This document shows positions 27,609 to 35,807 of a stretch of DNA of 46,660 bases, piece after piece. The stretch covers positions 69,633 through 116,292 of the forward strand of contig CAINRG010000033.1 of assembly GCA_903852585.1 (NCBI GenBank), in the 5' to 3' direction. The notes beneath the pieces were generated by a model. That model was not told the origin of the DNA. It saw nothing but the letters and a program-made list of their open reading frames with translations, and did no database searches. Each line of letters begins with the position of its first letter. Position 1 is the first letter of the stretch. The DNA is from an uncultured Actinomycetes bacterium (lineage in GTDB: Bacteria; Actinomycetota; Actinomycetes; Nanopelagicales; Nanopelagicaceae). A program made the position numbers and the translations under genes.

Positions 27609-29396
27609 TTAGGCTTTCTGCTTCTTCAGCGCTGCTTCATTGAGTGCATAGGTAACTTTATTCGTATTTGTTGGAGGGATGTGCTTGCTTTGGAGAACAA
27701 AGCTCATCACGGTCTTAAATACTGGCGCAGCGATGACGCCTCCAAAGTGCTGTCCGCGTGGATTTTGGATGACTACCGAAACAACATATTGTGGTGAATC
27801 AGCCGGGGCGAATCCGATAAAACTTGAGGTATAGCCTTTATAGCAGTGGCAAATTGCATCAGCTCTCTGAGCTGTTCCTGTTTTTCCTGCCACTCGATAA
27901 CCAGGGATTGCGGCGGCTGGAGCGGTTCCCTGTTCTGAAACCACACTCTCCATCATGAGACGCATTTTCTGCGCGGTATCACTACTGACAACCCGAAGTG
28001 TGGCTTGCGGTTTGGATCGAGTAAAACTTCCTGAACTATCAATCTCTCCTGCAATGACATTGGGCGTGACACGCACGCCGTCGTTTGCAATCGTTGCGTA
28101 CACGCTCGTGGCCTGGAGAGCAGTCAGTGAGTATCCCTGACCAAAGGCGATTGTTTGAGCTGTTGTACCCGACCATGAATCCACACGTGGCAGAAGTCCT
28201 TCTGATTCTCCTGGAAGATGAGATCCTGTCGATTGGCCAATTCCAAACTTTTGAAGGTATTTGTATAAAGTGTCGTTACTCAAAAGAGCGCCGATTTGAA
28301 TTGTTCCGACGTTACTTGATTGAGCAAGTACTCCCGCTGTAGTTAAACGTTCGGTCGCATGCTTTTCTGCATCATGAAATTTTCCCGCACCCGCTTTGAT
28401 GGAATAGGGAACAGTCCACACAGTCTCAGGAGTGGTCTTTCCTTCCTCAATAGCTGATGCAATTGTGACAATCTTTCCCGTAGATCCTGGTTCGTAGACA
28501 TCCTGTACAGCAGGATTTCGAAGGCTTTCATTTGTTATGGATTTACGATTTGCCGGATCGAAATTTGGTGCACTCGCCTGAGCCAGAATTTCACCAGTCT
28601 TTGGATTCATCACAATGACAGTGCCTGAGGCCGCCTGCGCGCTCTTTACTGCTTGGGAAATTGCATTCTGCGCAACCCACTGAACATCGCGATCAATAGT
28701 GAGTTGAATACCTGTTCCCGGTTTTGCCTCAGTAATAAATTGTTGGGATCCTGGAATGATTGTTCCCGCGCCATTTGCATAGTCATAACGCCCATTCTTT
28801 CCAGCAAGTTTTGATTCCATACTTGCCTCAAGACCAGAAGCTCCAACCCCTGCATCATTAATGATTCCAACAAGTGATGCAGCCAAACGCCCAGTTGGAT
28901 AATCGCGCACGTAGGAACGTTCCGAGAAAAAGCCAACGACTCTTTTTGCAACTCCCCCGCGCTCCTTCATTACAGTGGCGTTATACGTTGTGAGCGTGGC
29001 GCTCAAATTTGTCCAGATGGCTGGAGCGGCTTGTTTCAGAATGATTTGGTAACGTTTTGAGCCCGTCAATAAATTTGCAAGTTCAGTCGTTGAAAGACCA
29101 AGTACTGGTGCTGCGATAGAAGCCGTTTTTTGGGGATCTGTGATCATTGTCTGATCCACCACAATGTTTACTGATGCGACGCTTCGAGCCAATTCCAAAC
29201 CATTGATATCGGTTATCGTTCCACGCGGAGCAAGAAGGACTGAAGAATTCCACATCTCATTGCTTGCGCGTTGTGCAAAACCATTTGCTTGGACTGCTTG
29301 GACGTCAATAAGGCGAATTCCGAAGATTGCAAAAATTATTGAAGCTAGGGCAAGTAACGAGTAGATCCTCTTGTGAAAGGAAGCCTTCTCATTCAT
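27609..29396 (-). CDS. ftsI: Septal class B penicillin-binding protein FtsI (PBP3-like)
   Basis: 595 residues: short cytoplasmic tail, one membrane helix (about 11-30), dimerisation or pedestal domain, and a transpeptidase domain. The three active-site motifs are visible: STGK at 305-308 with the nucleophile S305, SSN at 360-362, and KTGT at 505-508. No PASTA domains follow. After KTGT there is a CHC pair (C516, C518) in ADAICHCYKGYTSS, which might form a disulfide or bind metal. It works with FtsW. ATG overlaps the ftsL-like stop by 4 bp. Confidence 0.97.
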   Translation of the reverse strand: MNEKASFHKRIYSLLALASIIFAIFGIRLIDVQAVQANGFAQRASNEMWNSSVLLAPRGTITDINGLELARSVASVNIVVDQTMITDPQKTASIAAPVLGLSTTELANLLTGSKRYQIILKQAAPAIWTNLSATLTTYNATVMKERGGVAKRVVGFFSERSYVRDYPTGRLAASLVGIINDAGVGASGLEASMESKLAGKNGRYDYANGAGTIIPGSQQFITEAKPGTGIQLTIDRDVQWVAQNAISQAVKSAQAASGTVIVMNPKTGEILAQASAPNFDPANRKSITNESLRNPAVQDVYEPGSTGKIVTIASAIEEGKTTPETVWTVPYSIKAGAGKFHDAEKHATERLTTAGVLAQSSNVGTIQIGALLSNDTLYKYLQKFGIGQSTGSHLPGESEGLLPRVDSWSGTTAQTIAFGQGYSLTALQATSVYATIANDGVRVTPNVIAGEIDSSGSFTRSKPQATLRVVSSDTAQKMRLMMESVVSEQGTAPAAAIPGYRVAGKTGTAQRADAICHCYKGYTSSFIGFAPADSPQYVVSVVIQNPRGQHFGGVIAAPVFKTVMSFVLQSKHIPPTNTNKVTYALNEAALKKQKA

Positions 29397-29782
29397 GTTG
29401 ATTTCACCGAGATGTCGATAAATTGTGGATTACTCGCTGGAACCATTCCCATCTTCTTGGCTTCAACAGAGAGGCTCTCAGGAGATGATTTCGTGGCAAC
29501 TTGTCGCAGGATTGCATCACGTTGATCATTTGTCATGTTTACATTGTGCTTCAGACGTTGAAGCACAAATGCATCTTGTGTGAGCAAGGTGTTGATCAGG
29601 AGAAGTGAAAGAAGACCAACGCCAAAAATTCCACTGAGCACAAAAAGGAATGCGCGAGTATGAATCTCCTCGCCTTCCTCTTTTTTAAGTTCTGGAACTA
29701 GCTGAAGAACGGCTTGAGTAGAACGAGAAATAACAATTTCTCGAGAACGTGCAATTGCGGGCGAGAAGAATGATGTAGCCAT
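29393..29782 (-). CDS. FtsL-like small divisome membrane protein
   Basis: 129 residues with one membrane helix (about 44-66, AFLFVLSGIFGVGLLSLLLINTLL), an N-terminal cytoplasmic part of about 43 residues and an extracytoplasmic region that starts with a short heptad-like stretch (LQRLKHNVNMTNDQRDAIL). Size, topology and position between rsmH and ftsI are those of FtsL, which binds FtsB/DivIC and activates FtsWI. Sequence conservation in this family is too weak for direct recognition, so the name rests on context. It overlaps rsmH by 1 bp and ftsI by 4 bp. Confidence 0.8.
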   Translation of the reverse strand: MATSFFSPAIARSREIVISRSTQAVLQLVPELKKEEGEEIHTRAFLFVLSGIFGVGLLSLLLINTLLTQDAFVLQRLKHNVNMTNDQRDAILRQVATKSSPESLSVEAKKMGMVPASNPQFIDISVKST

Positions 29783-30744
29783 TACGCAGCCACCTTTTCA
29801 ATCGCGCGAAGTCGCATGCTCTGGGCGCGTGGATTCTCTGAAATTTCAGATTCTGTGGCCGATTCACTTCCAGTGATGACATAAGAAAACTTCGCCGCCG
29901 AATTGGGCAACTCAACTGGAAGATTTCGTGGCGTCGTCGACGTACAAGCTTTTGTGAAGAAGCTTTTTACAATCTTGTCTTCAAGACTTTGATATGACAT
30001 GACGACGATGCGTCCATGAACAATGAGAGCTTCCATGGCTGCAGGTATCGCACGCTCAAGAACTTCCAACTCTTGATTTACTTCAATGCGAAGTGCCTGA
30101 AATGTTCGTTTTGCAGGATTTCCCCCTGTGCGGCGCGCAGGCGCTGGGATACTCTCCTTGATGAGTTCAGCAAGTGCTTTTGTGCTCTTGAGTGTTCCTT
30201 GAGCGCGAGCAGCAATAATATTGTCGGCAATACGCGGAGCAAATTTCTCGTCTCCGTAAGCTCTCAGGATGCGAATCAAATCACCACGTTCGTATGTATC
30301 AAGGATATTTTGCGCTGTTTTTCCTTGACTTTGGTCCATGCGCATATCAAGAGGCGCATCGTGAGAGTAGGCAAATCCACGATCACCTTCATCAAGTTGC
30401 ATGGAAGAGACACCGAGATCAAAGAGTGCTCCATCGATATGTGAAATCTTTAAGTCGTGAAGAGTTGAAGAAATCTCGTCATACACCGCATGGATAGCAG
30501 TCAATCTTTCTTGATACGGGGCTACATTTTCTTTTGCAAGTGAGAGTGCGGCTTTATCGCGATCAAATCCGATAACGTGAAGTTCTGGAAATTTTTCAAG
30601 GAGCGCTCGAGTGTGTCCACCGAGTCCCAAAGTTGCGTCGATAACAACGGCAGAACCTCGCAAAGAAATAGCGCGCTCGATTGATGGGGAGAGAAGGTCG
30701 ATACAGCGCTGAAGTGCTACTGGTATGTGACGTAGCTCTTGCAT
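29782..30744 (-). CDS. rsmH: 16S rRNA (cytosine-1402-N4)-methyltransferase RsmH
   Basis: 320 residues from the ATG at 30744. The frame is open to a TTG at 30852, but only the ATG at 30744 has a strong purine-rich ribosome site (GGGGAAGGGGAAG just upstream) and gives the family length, about 310-320; an ATG at 30765 is the next best. RsmH (MraW) methylates C1402 in the ribosomal P site. The SAM motif VIDATLGLGGHTRALLE, GFDRDKAAL, and GRIVVMSYQSLEDKIVK are visible. It is the second gene of the cluster, 243 bp after mraZ. Confidence 0.95.
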   Translation of the reverse strand: MQELRHIPVALQRCIDLLSPSIERAISLRGSAVVIDATLGLGGHTRALLEKFPELHVIGFDRDKAALSLAKENVAPYQERLTAIHAVYDEISSTLHDLKISHIDGALFDLGVSSMQLDEGDRGFAYSHDAPLDMRMDQSQGKTAQNILDTYERGDLIRILRAYGDEKFAPRIADNIIAARAQGTLKSTKALAELIKESIPAPARRTGGNPAKRTFQALRIEVNQELEVLERAIPAAMEALIVHGRIVVMSYQSLEDKIVKSFFTKACTSTTPRNLPVELPNSAAKFSYVITGSESATESEISENPRAQSMRLRAIEKVAA

Positions 30745-30791
30745 ATCTTCCCCTTCCCCACTCATCGTTATTGAGACTTCGTTCTTTGTTT

Positions 30792-30815
30792 TACTTTCTT
30801 TACTTTCTTTACTTA
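30792..30815 (+). repeat. 9-bp tandem repeat upstream of rsmH
   Basis: Two perfect copies and one partial copy of TACTTTCTT. On the minus strand it lies in the leader of rsmH, or in its N-terminal coding part if an upstream start is used, where it would encode a KES-KES run. Confidence 0.75.
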
Positions 30816-30890
30816 GGTCACCGCCGACTGACGGAAATCTCATGTGCACCAATTCGGTGGCTGCTGCACTTCGACTTTTAGGGGGAGAAA

Positions 30891-30914
30891 GCGGCGCCGG
30901 GGAAGTGGCGTCGC
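30891..30914 (-). promoter_or_regulatory. Hairpin between mraZ and rsmH
   Basis: GCGGCGCC (30891-30898) pairs with GGCGTCGC (30907-30914) around an 8-nt loop; one pair is G-U on the plus strand and A-C on the minus. It is GC-rich in an otherwise AT-leaning gap but has no run of T after it on the minus strand. It could be an attenuator, an RNA processing site or a partial terminator. The rest of the 243-bp gap (30745-30987) shows no gene. Confidence 0.4.
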
Positions 30915-30987
30915 TATTCGTTGTAGTCGACGATGGCCTAAATAAAGAAACTCAATAAATGGTCTTCTCTAGATGCGATAGGTCAAA

Positions 30988-31419
30988 CTAGAAAAGTCCT
31001 GGCAACACCTCCGTTGAAACATCTGCAAAGCCCTTCTCGCGATCTGCAAGATAGGTATTCCATGAGGATGCGTCCCAAATTTCTAAACGAGTATTTGCGC
31101 CGATAACCACGCAATCTTTTTCCAGCGCTGCATACGTGCGTAGGCCGGCAGGAATTGTGATGCGGCCCTGCTTATCTGGAACTTCATCATGAGCGCCAGC
31201 GAACATCACGCGCATGTAATCGCGTGCTGCTTTCTCGGTGACGGGAGCTTGGCGCAGGCGCTCTGTGATGGATGTGAACTCTTTAGAAGGAAAGATGTAT
31301 AGGCAGCGCTCTTGGCCTTTAGTAACGACTAGACCGTTGGAGAGCTCGTCACGGAAGCGGGCAGGAAGGATGATGCGGCCTTTTTCATCGAGTTTTGGTT
31401 CATGCGTACCAAGAAACAT
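30988..31419 (-). CDS. mraZ: Transcriptional regulator MraZ
   Basis: 143 residues, the same length as mycobacterial MraZ. The ATG at 31419 is chosen over an in-frame GTG at 31428 because a GGGGAGG ribosome site (31428-31434) sits 8 nt before the ATG but overlaps the GTG. Two AbrB-like halves are visible: [26 protein letters not shown] and [21 protein letters not shown], each with the KGRI/QGRI and P motif. MraZ binds repeats upstream of its own gene and represses the dcw cluster. Such repeats are seen at 31515-31578. Confidence 0.97.
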   Translation of the reverse strand: MFLGTHEPKLDEKGRIILPARFRDELSNGLVVTKGQERCLYIFPSKEFTSITERLRQAPVTEKAARDYMRVMFAGAHDEVPDKQGRITIPAGLRTYAALEKDCVVIGANTRLEIWDASSWNTYLADREKGFADVSTEVLPGLF

Positions 31420-31514
31420 CTCTGCCACCTCCCCTTTTCTTACCGTTTTCTGCCCTATTCGGAGCGCTCAACGCTTGCTTTGAAGCTCAAATCCCCCGAT
31501 TTTCGCCTCATGCA

Positions 31515-31578
31515 CCACTTTACTCCATTTTACTCCAAAATCAACCACCTTTAACCACAATTCTCCAAACTCCCCCCA
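31515..31578 (-). promoter_or_regulatory. MraZ operator: phased TGG repeats
   Basis: On the minus strand the triplet TGG occurs at exact 10-bp steps: its complement CCA begins at 31515, 31525, 31535, 31545, 31555 and 31565, and a seventh, one base off phase, at 31576. The following bases are AG, TT or TG. Known MraZ sites in E. coli are three TGGGN repeats with 5-nt spacers, so also a 10-bp step. The array lies about 95 bp before the mraZ ATG and just before the divergent ABC-transporter gene, so it may serve both. Confidence 0.8.
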
Positions 31579-31603
31579 TTTCAGCCCCCTTTCCCTCCCC
31601 GGC

Positions 31604-31609
31604 TACTCT
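31604..31609 (+). promoter_or_regulatory. Candidate -10 box of the ABC operon, leaderless start
   Basis: TACTCT ends 7 nt before the GTG at 31617, and no Shine-Dalgarno sequence precedes that GTG. This fits a leaderless transcript. The -35 zone would fall near 31581-31587, right beside the MraZ repeat array. No good -35 hexamer is seen. Confidence 0.4.
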
Positions 31610-31616
31610 GGCCCCC

Positions 31617-32546
31617 GTGCATAAAGAGAGTTTGATTCAGGCAAAAGGGCTCACAAAGCTCTATGGCGACTTCGCGGCGGTGAAAGGGATCGATTTTTCA
31701 GTCCACAAGGGCGAATCCTTCGGATTTCTGGGCCCCAATGGGGCTGGCAAATCAACAACGATGCGCATCATTGCCGCCACGCTAACGAGAACATCCGGTG
31801 AGATTTCCATTCTCGGAAAAGATCCAGCAGAACGTGGTCCTGAAATTCGCGCACACTTAGGAGTAGTCCCTCAGCAAGATAATTTGGATCAAGCGCTCAC
31901 TGTTACTGACAATCTCTATATCTATGGACGTTACTTTGGTTTATCTCGAAAATTTATTCGCGCAAAAATTGAAGAGCTTTTAGATTTTGCTCAACTTGTC
32001 GAAAAGCGCGATGTGAAAGTGGAAACACTCAGCGGTGGCATGAAACGGCGCCTCACTATCGCTCGTGCACTTATCAGTGAACCAGAAATTCTTATGCTTG
32101 ATGAACCCACTACTGGTTTAGATCCGCAAGCTCGCCACATTTTATGGGACAGACTTTTTCGCCTGAAGGAACAAGGTGTCACTCTTCTTATTACAACGCA
32201 CTACATGGATGAAGCTGAACAACTTTGTGATCGATTGATGGTGATGGATAAAGGCTCCATCATGGCAGAGGATTCACCTTCTGGCCTTATTAAAAAATAC
32301 TCTACGAAGGAAGTTCTCGAAGTTCGGTTTGGCTCCGATAAAAATGCAGAGGTATCTCCTCAGCTCTCTACTTTATGCGAAAGAATGGAAGTGCTTCCCG
32401 ATCGTATTTTGATGTATGCCGACGATGCCGAACTTCTTCTTGAAGAGATTCGCAAAAAGGGATTACATCCTGTGACCTCACTCGTACGCCGAAGTTCTCT
32501 CGAAGATGTATTCCTGCGTCTGACAGGCCGGTCCCTCGTTGAGTAA
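31617..32546 (+). CDS. ABC-2 type exporter, ATP-binding subunit
   Basis: 309 residues from the GTG at 31617. The frame stays open to 31395, but that extension crosses the mraZ promoter region and reads as Pro-rich low-complexity sequence, so I reject it. Walker A GPNGAGKST (39-47), signature LSGGMKRRL, Walker B LMLDEPTTGLD and switch TTHYMDEAEQL are intact; a C-terminal regulatory region of about 80 residues follows. The layout resembles DrrA/NodI exporters. Two permease genes follow at once. Substrate unknown: drugs, glycolipids or polysaccharide are all possible. Confidence 0.93.
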   Translation: MHKESLIQAKGLTKLYGDFAAVKGIDFSVHKGESFGFLGPNGAGKSTTMRIIAATLTRTSGEISILGKDPAERGPEIRAHLGVVPQQDNLDQALTVTDNLYIYGRYFGLSRKFIRAKIEELLDFAQLVEKRDVKVETLSGGMKRRLTIARALISEPEILMLDEPTTGLDPQARHILWDRLFRLKEQGVTLLITTHYMDEAEQLCDRLMVMDKGSIMAEDSPSGLIKKYSTKEVLEVRFGSDKNAEVSPQLSTLCERMEVLPDRILMYADDAELLLEEIRKKGLHPVTSLVRRSSLEDVFLRLTGRSLVE

Positions 32547-32553
32547 TACAGGC

Positions 32554-33378
32554 GTGCGCCAAGGATCATTGGCTGTTGTTGATACAGAGCGCGCGATAAA
32601 GCTTGGAACGTTATTCGTTGTTGAGGCACGGCTACGAACCATGCTTCATTGGATTTTCTCTCTTCTGACAGGGTCTTTACTCAATCCATTCTTTTACCTT
32701 GCCTCTCTTGGCATCGGTGTTGGAACTTTCATAAATAGCCGAGCGGGAAGTGGCGGCGTCGACGGCGTGAAATACATAGTTTTTCTCGCTCCAGCACTTC
32801 TTGCATCCGTTGCAATTCAAGACTTTATGGGCGAGGTGACATTCCCTGTTTTGCAGGGATTTAAATGGGAGAAGTTATTTTTTGCCATGAATGCAACGCC
32901 CTTAAGTGGTCGCCAGATTGCCCTAGGAACATATTTCTCTGCGATGCTTCGTACCGTCGGATCGGTCCTCATTTACTTTGCGGTCCTGGTGGGATTCAAG
33001 GCAGTTCATCCAGCCCAGGCTTGGCCGATGATGCTCACCTCTCTTTTTGCAGCTGCGTGCTTTGCCGCAATTATGCTCGCTGCTGCAGCTGCCACTGAAA
33101 ATGATGATCTCTTTCTGAATCTCATGGGGCGTTTGTTAATCATGCCTCTCTTTCTCTTCTCTGGAACTTTTTATCCACTTACCTCCATGCCCATTCCCCT
33201 ACAGGCCATAGGTTGGATCTCCCCGTTATGGCATGCAACTGAAATAGGTCGTTGGGTGAGCTACGGCCATTCGATCCCTGGCACCATGATTGCAATCCAT
33301 TTCATCTATCTCACTGTGCTTCTTGTGGTGGGACTTTTGTGGGCATTCAATCGATTTGAATACAGGTTGAGCAAATGA
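32554..33378 (+). CDS. ABC-2 type exporter, permease subunit 1
   Basis: 274 residues from the GTG at 32554; a TTG at 32539 (8-bp overlap with the ATPase gene) is an equal alternative, and neither has a ribosome site. Six hydrophobic segments are expected. Family features are the N-terminal amphipathic stretch before helix 1, and LFLFSGTFYPLTSMPIPLQAIGWISPLWHATEI near the C-terminus, typical of DrrB/NodJ-type ABC-2 permeases. It overlaps the second permease by 4 bp (ATGA). Confidence 0.9.
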   Translation: MRQGSLAVVDTERAIKLGTLFVVEARLRTMLHWIFSLLTGSLLNPFFYLASLGIGVGTFINSRAGSGGVDGVKYIVFLAPALLASVAIQDFMGEVTFPVLQGFKWEKLFFAMNATPLSGRQIALGTYFSAMLRTVGSVLIYFAVLVGFKAVHPAQAWPMMLTSLFAAACFAAIMLAAAAATENDDLFLNLMGRLLIMPLFLFSGTFYPLTSMPIPLQAIGWISPLWHATEIGRWVSYGHSIPGTMIAIHFIYLTVLLVVGLLWAFNRFEYRLSK

Positions 33379-34205
33379 TCACATCAGCAGCAGTTGCGAT
33401 TGCTGAGGCGCGAATTGGTCGCCTCGGTGAATCTGTATATTCAGGACGCGCCCGAACAATTCTGGAACGTTCCTACTTAGCATTTAGATCTTCTGCGTGG
33501 ATAGTCGTGCTGACAGGTTTTCTTGAACCCGTTCTCTATCTCTTCTCCTTTGGATACGGGGTTGGCAAATTGATTGGAAAGATGGAAGTTGGCCCTGGTC
33601 ACTTTGTTTCCTACGCTGCATTTATCGCCCCAGCACTTCTTGCTACAAGTGCTATGAATGGCGCAATTTACGACGCAACCTGGAATGTATTTTTTAAAAT
33701 GAAATTTGATCGCGTTTATCAAGGAATGCTTGCAACATCCTTAGGACCACTAGATGTAGCACTGGGCGAAATCAGCTGGGCACTTTTGCGAGGCATGGTT
33801 TATGCCATCGCCTTTATGTCCATTGTTGGCGGACTTGGCCTCATCACTACACCTTGGGCACTTCTTGCAATTCCTGTTGCCGTTTTGATTGCCTTTGGAT
33901 TTGCTTCTGTCGGTATGGCAGTAACAACGTATATGAAATCTTTTGAACAGATGAATATCATCAACATTGTTTTGCTGCCGATGTTTCTCTTCTCTGGTTC
34001 TTTCTATCCACTCACTATCTATCCAGGCTGGCTTCAAGGGTTTATCAAGGCACTACCACTTTGGCATGGAATTACTTTGATGCGATCAGTTTCACTGGGG
34101 CTCATAAGCGCCGCACTTCTTCCACACATCGTATATTTTTTAGCGATGATCGCGATCGGGCTTTTCTTTACAACCCGTAGACTCACAAAACTCTTTATGC
34201 GTTAA
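33375..34205 (+). CDS. ABC-2 type exporter, permease subunit 2
   Basis: 276 residues, same family as the preceding gene and likely its heterodimer partner. It shares the motif LFLFSGSFYPLTIYPGWLQGFIKALPLWHGITLMR. The N-terminal 40 residues are cytoplasmic. A heterodimeric pair plus one ATPase makes a complete exporter. The stop codon at 34203-34205 runs into a 12-bp tandem repeat. Substrate cannot be inferred. Confidence 0.9.
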   Translation: MITSAAVAIAEARIGRLGESVYSGRARTILERSYLAFRSSAWIVVLTGFLEPVLYLFSFGYGVGKLIGKMEVGPGHFVSYAAFIAPALLATSAMNGAIYDATWNVFFKMKFDRVYQGMLATSLGPLDVALGEISWALLRGMVYAIAFMSIVGGLGLITTPWALLAIPVAVLIAFGFASVGMAVTTYMKSFEQMNIINIVLLPMFLFSGSFYPLTIYPGWLQGFIKALPLWHGITLMRSVSLGLISAALLPHIVYFLAMIAIGLFFTTRRLTKLFMR

Positions 34206-34258
34206 TTAGTCAGATAATTAATCAGATAATTAATCAGATAATTAATCAGATAATTAGT
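34202..34258. repeat. AT-rich 12-bp tandem repeat between convergent genes
   Basis: Four units of CAGATAATTAAT or close variant (34211-34222, 34223-34234, 34235-34246, 34247-34258, the last ending AGT), with a partial unit before them. It fills the whole gap between the stop of permease 2 (plus) and the stop of the DUF3040 gene (minus), and includes both stop codons. No GC-rich terminator hairpin is present. The units can fold with each other because TTAATTA-type words are self-complementary. Confidence 0.85.
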
Positions 34259-34616
34259 TATCGAAGTTGCGCTTATCCCAACGCTCTTCAAGTCGATCTC
34301 CCCAAGCTTTCTTACTCTTAGATTTATTACCGGCCGTTGCTGATCTCATCTTTCCAGCGGAAAAATTAGAGATGATAAGAAATGTCCCGACAAGTGAGGT
34401 GATAAATCCAGCGATGCCAATGGCAGGTACCTTCGCGATTAATCCGCCGAGCAAAATTGCCATTCCACCAAAGAGTGCGCTGGCGCCGGCAACAACTCGT
34501 CCGCCTTGGCGGGTGCGAATTTTTCCACTGAGAGTAGATACAAGGCGTGGATCATCCTGCTCGAGAGCAGCTTCCATCTCGGCTAGGAGTTTACGTTCGT
34601 GTTCGGATAGTGGCAC
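34254..34616 (-). CDS. DUF3040 family membrane protein
   Basis: 120 residues: N-terminal MPLSEHERKLLAEMEAALEQDDP, typical of DUF3040, two membrane helices (about 42-60 and 64-86) and a basic C-terminal tail ending in RLEERWDKRNFDN. The family is confined to Actinobacteria and has no known function. It starts 3 nt after dinB and so is probably the last gene of the SOS operon; in other Actinobacteria DUF3040 genes often sit near dinB or the mraZ cluster. Its stop lies in the tandem repeat. Confidence 0.88.
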   Translation of the reverse strand: MPLSEHERKLLAEMEAALEQDDPRLVSTLSGKIRTRQGGRVVAGASALFGGMAILLGGLIAKVPAIGIAGFITSLVGTFLIISNFSAGKMRSATAGNKSKSKKAWGDRLEERWDKRNFDN

Positions 34617-34619
34617 GGG

Positions 34620-35807
34620 TTAAGAATAGGACAGGTCCTCGGGGTCTACCAGCCGAGCAGGGCGAACACTCCCCTTGCCAAAGCGGGCGGTGGCGCGATC
34701 AATAGCCTCGGTGGCCTCCCGCCACCCTTTCTCACGCTCACCCAGGAGCAATTGGTGGGGCGCATCTGATTGATCGATGAGATTTTCTAGGGAAACTCCC
34801 ACCAGACGAAGGCGCGCTCGATCGAGTTTGAGGGCGAGATAGAGCTTCTTCACCACCTCATAACTCTCTTGAACTCCTGCAACGGGAAGATCGACAGTCT
34901 TGGAGCGAGTGATGGTTTTGAAGTCAGCAAAACGAACCTTGATGGAGATAGTTTGCGCTGCCAATCCTCGCGATCGCATTCTGCTTGTTGCCTTCTCAAT
35001 GAGTCGGAGAAATTCACGAAGAATCTCATCTGGATCATCGAGGTCCTCGGCAAATGTTTCTGCCGCGCTAATACTTTTATCCGGTTCATCAGGTGTGACA
35101 TCTCGATAATCCCTACCCCATGCAAGTTCATAAAGAGATGCACCAGCACCCTCGCCAAGTGCGCGAATTAATGTAGACCGCGGAGTGTGTGCAATATCTG
35201 AGACCGTTCGAAGTCCAAGTCTTTGAAGTTCTTCATTTGTCTTCGGCCCGACTCCCCAAATCGCCGCAACGGGAAGTGGATGAAGAAATTCAAGAACTCG
35301 ATCAGGTGCGATTTCAAGTAATCCATTTGGCTTGCAATGTTGGGAGGCTAATTTTGCAATAAATTTTGTTGTGGCGATTCCCACTGAACATGTAATGCCT
35401 TCTGTTTCTGCAACTTGCCCACGAATTTTTTCGCCAATTTCTCTTCCGGTGCCCATGAGCTTTCGAGATCCAGTGACATCAAGAAATGCTTCATCGAGTG
35501 AAATCGGTTCGACAAGTGGTGTATATGAATGGAAGATCTGCATGACTCGTGCCGATATCTCGCTGTAACGCGAATGATCCGGGGTAACAAAGATTGCTTG
35601 TGGCGCCATTCGCTGGGCGCGACTGACTGGCATTGCAGCTCGAATTCCTAATTTGCGTGCAGCGTAATTTGCAGAGAGAACAACACCTCGCGCACCTGCG
35701 CCCACGACAACTTGCTTTCCGCGCAGAGTGGGATCATCGCGCTCGGCAACGGATGCGTAAAAGGCATCCATATCAATATGGAGAATGGTGGAGAGATCAT
35801 CACTCAT
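34620..35807 (-). CDS. dinB: Y-family DNA polymerase IV DinB
   Basis: 395 residues. A translesion polymerase. Catalytic acids are present: D12 and D14 in LHIDMDAFYASV, and D105-E106 in PISLDEAFLDV; the helix-hairpin-helix and little-finger regions follow. So this is an active Pol IV type and not the inactive ImuB that normally partners DnaE2. A QLLL-type clamp-binding motif may lie near 355 (APHQLLLGERE). The ATG overlaps the dnaE2 stop by 4 bp. Confidence 0.94.
   Translation of the reverse strand: MSDDLSTILHIDMDAFYASVAERDDPTLRGKQVVVGAGARGVVLSANYAARKLGIRAAMPVSRAQRMAPQAIFVTPDHSRYSEISARVMQIFHSYTPLVEPISLDEAFLDVTGSRKLMGTGREIGEKIRGQVAETEGITCSVGIATTKFIAKLASQHCKPNGLLEIAPDRVLEFLHPLPVAAIWGVGPKTNEELQRLGLRTVSDIAHTPRSTLIRALGEGAGASLYELAWGRDYRDVTPDEPDKSISAAETFAEDLDDPDEILREFLRLIEKATSRMRSRGLAAQTISIKVRFADFKTITRSKTVDLPVAGVQESYEVVKKLYLALKLDRARLRLVGVSLENLIDQSDAPHQLLLGEREKGWREATEAIDRATARFGKGSVRPARLVDPEDLSYS

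Noticed and set aside
31395-31616. N-terminal extension of the ABC ATPase frame
   Set aside because: It overlaps mraZ and its regulatory repeats, reads as Pro-rich filler, and the GTG at 31617 gives the normal family length.
34202-34258. CRISPR array or plasmid-type iteron
   Set aside because: Units are contiguous without spacers, only 12 bp long, and no cas or replication initiator gene is nearby.
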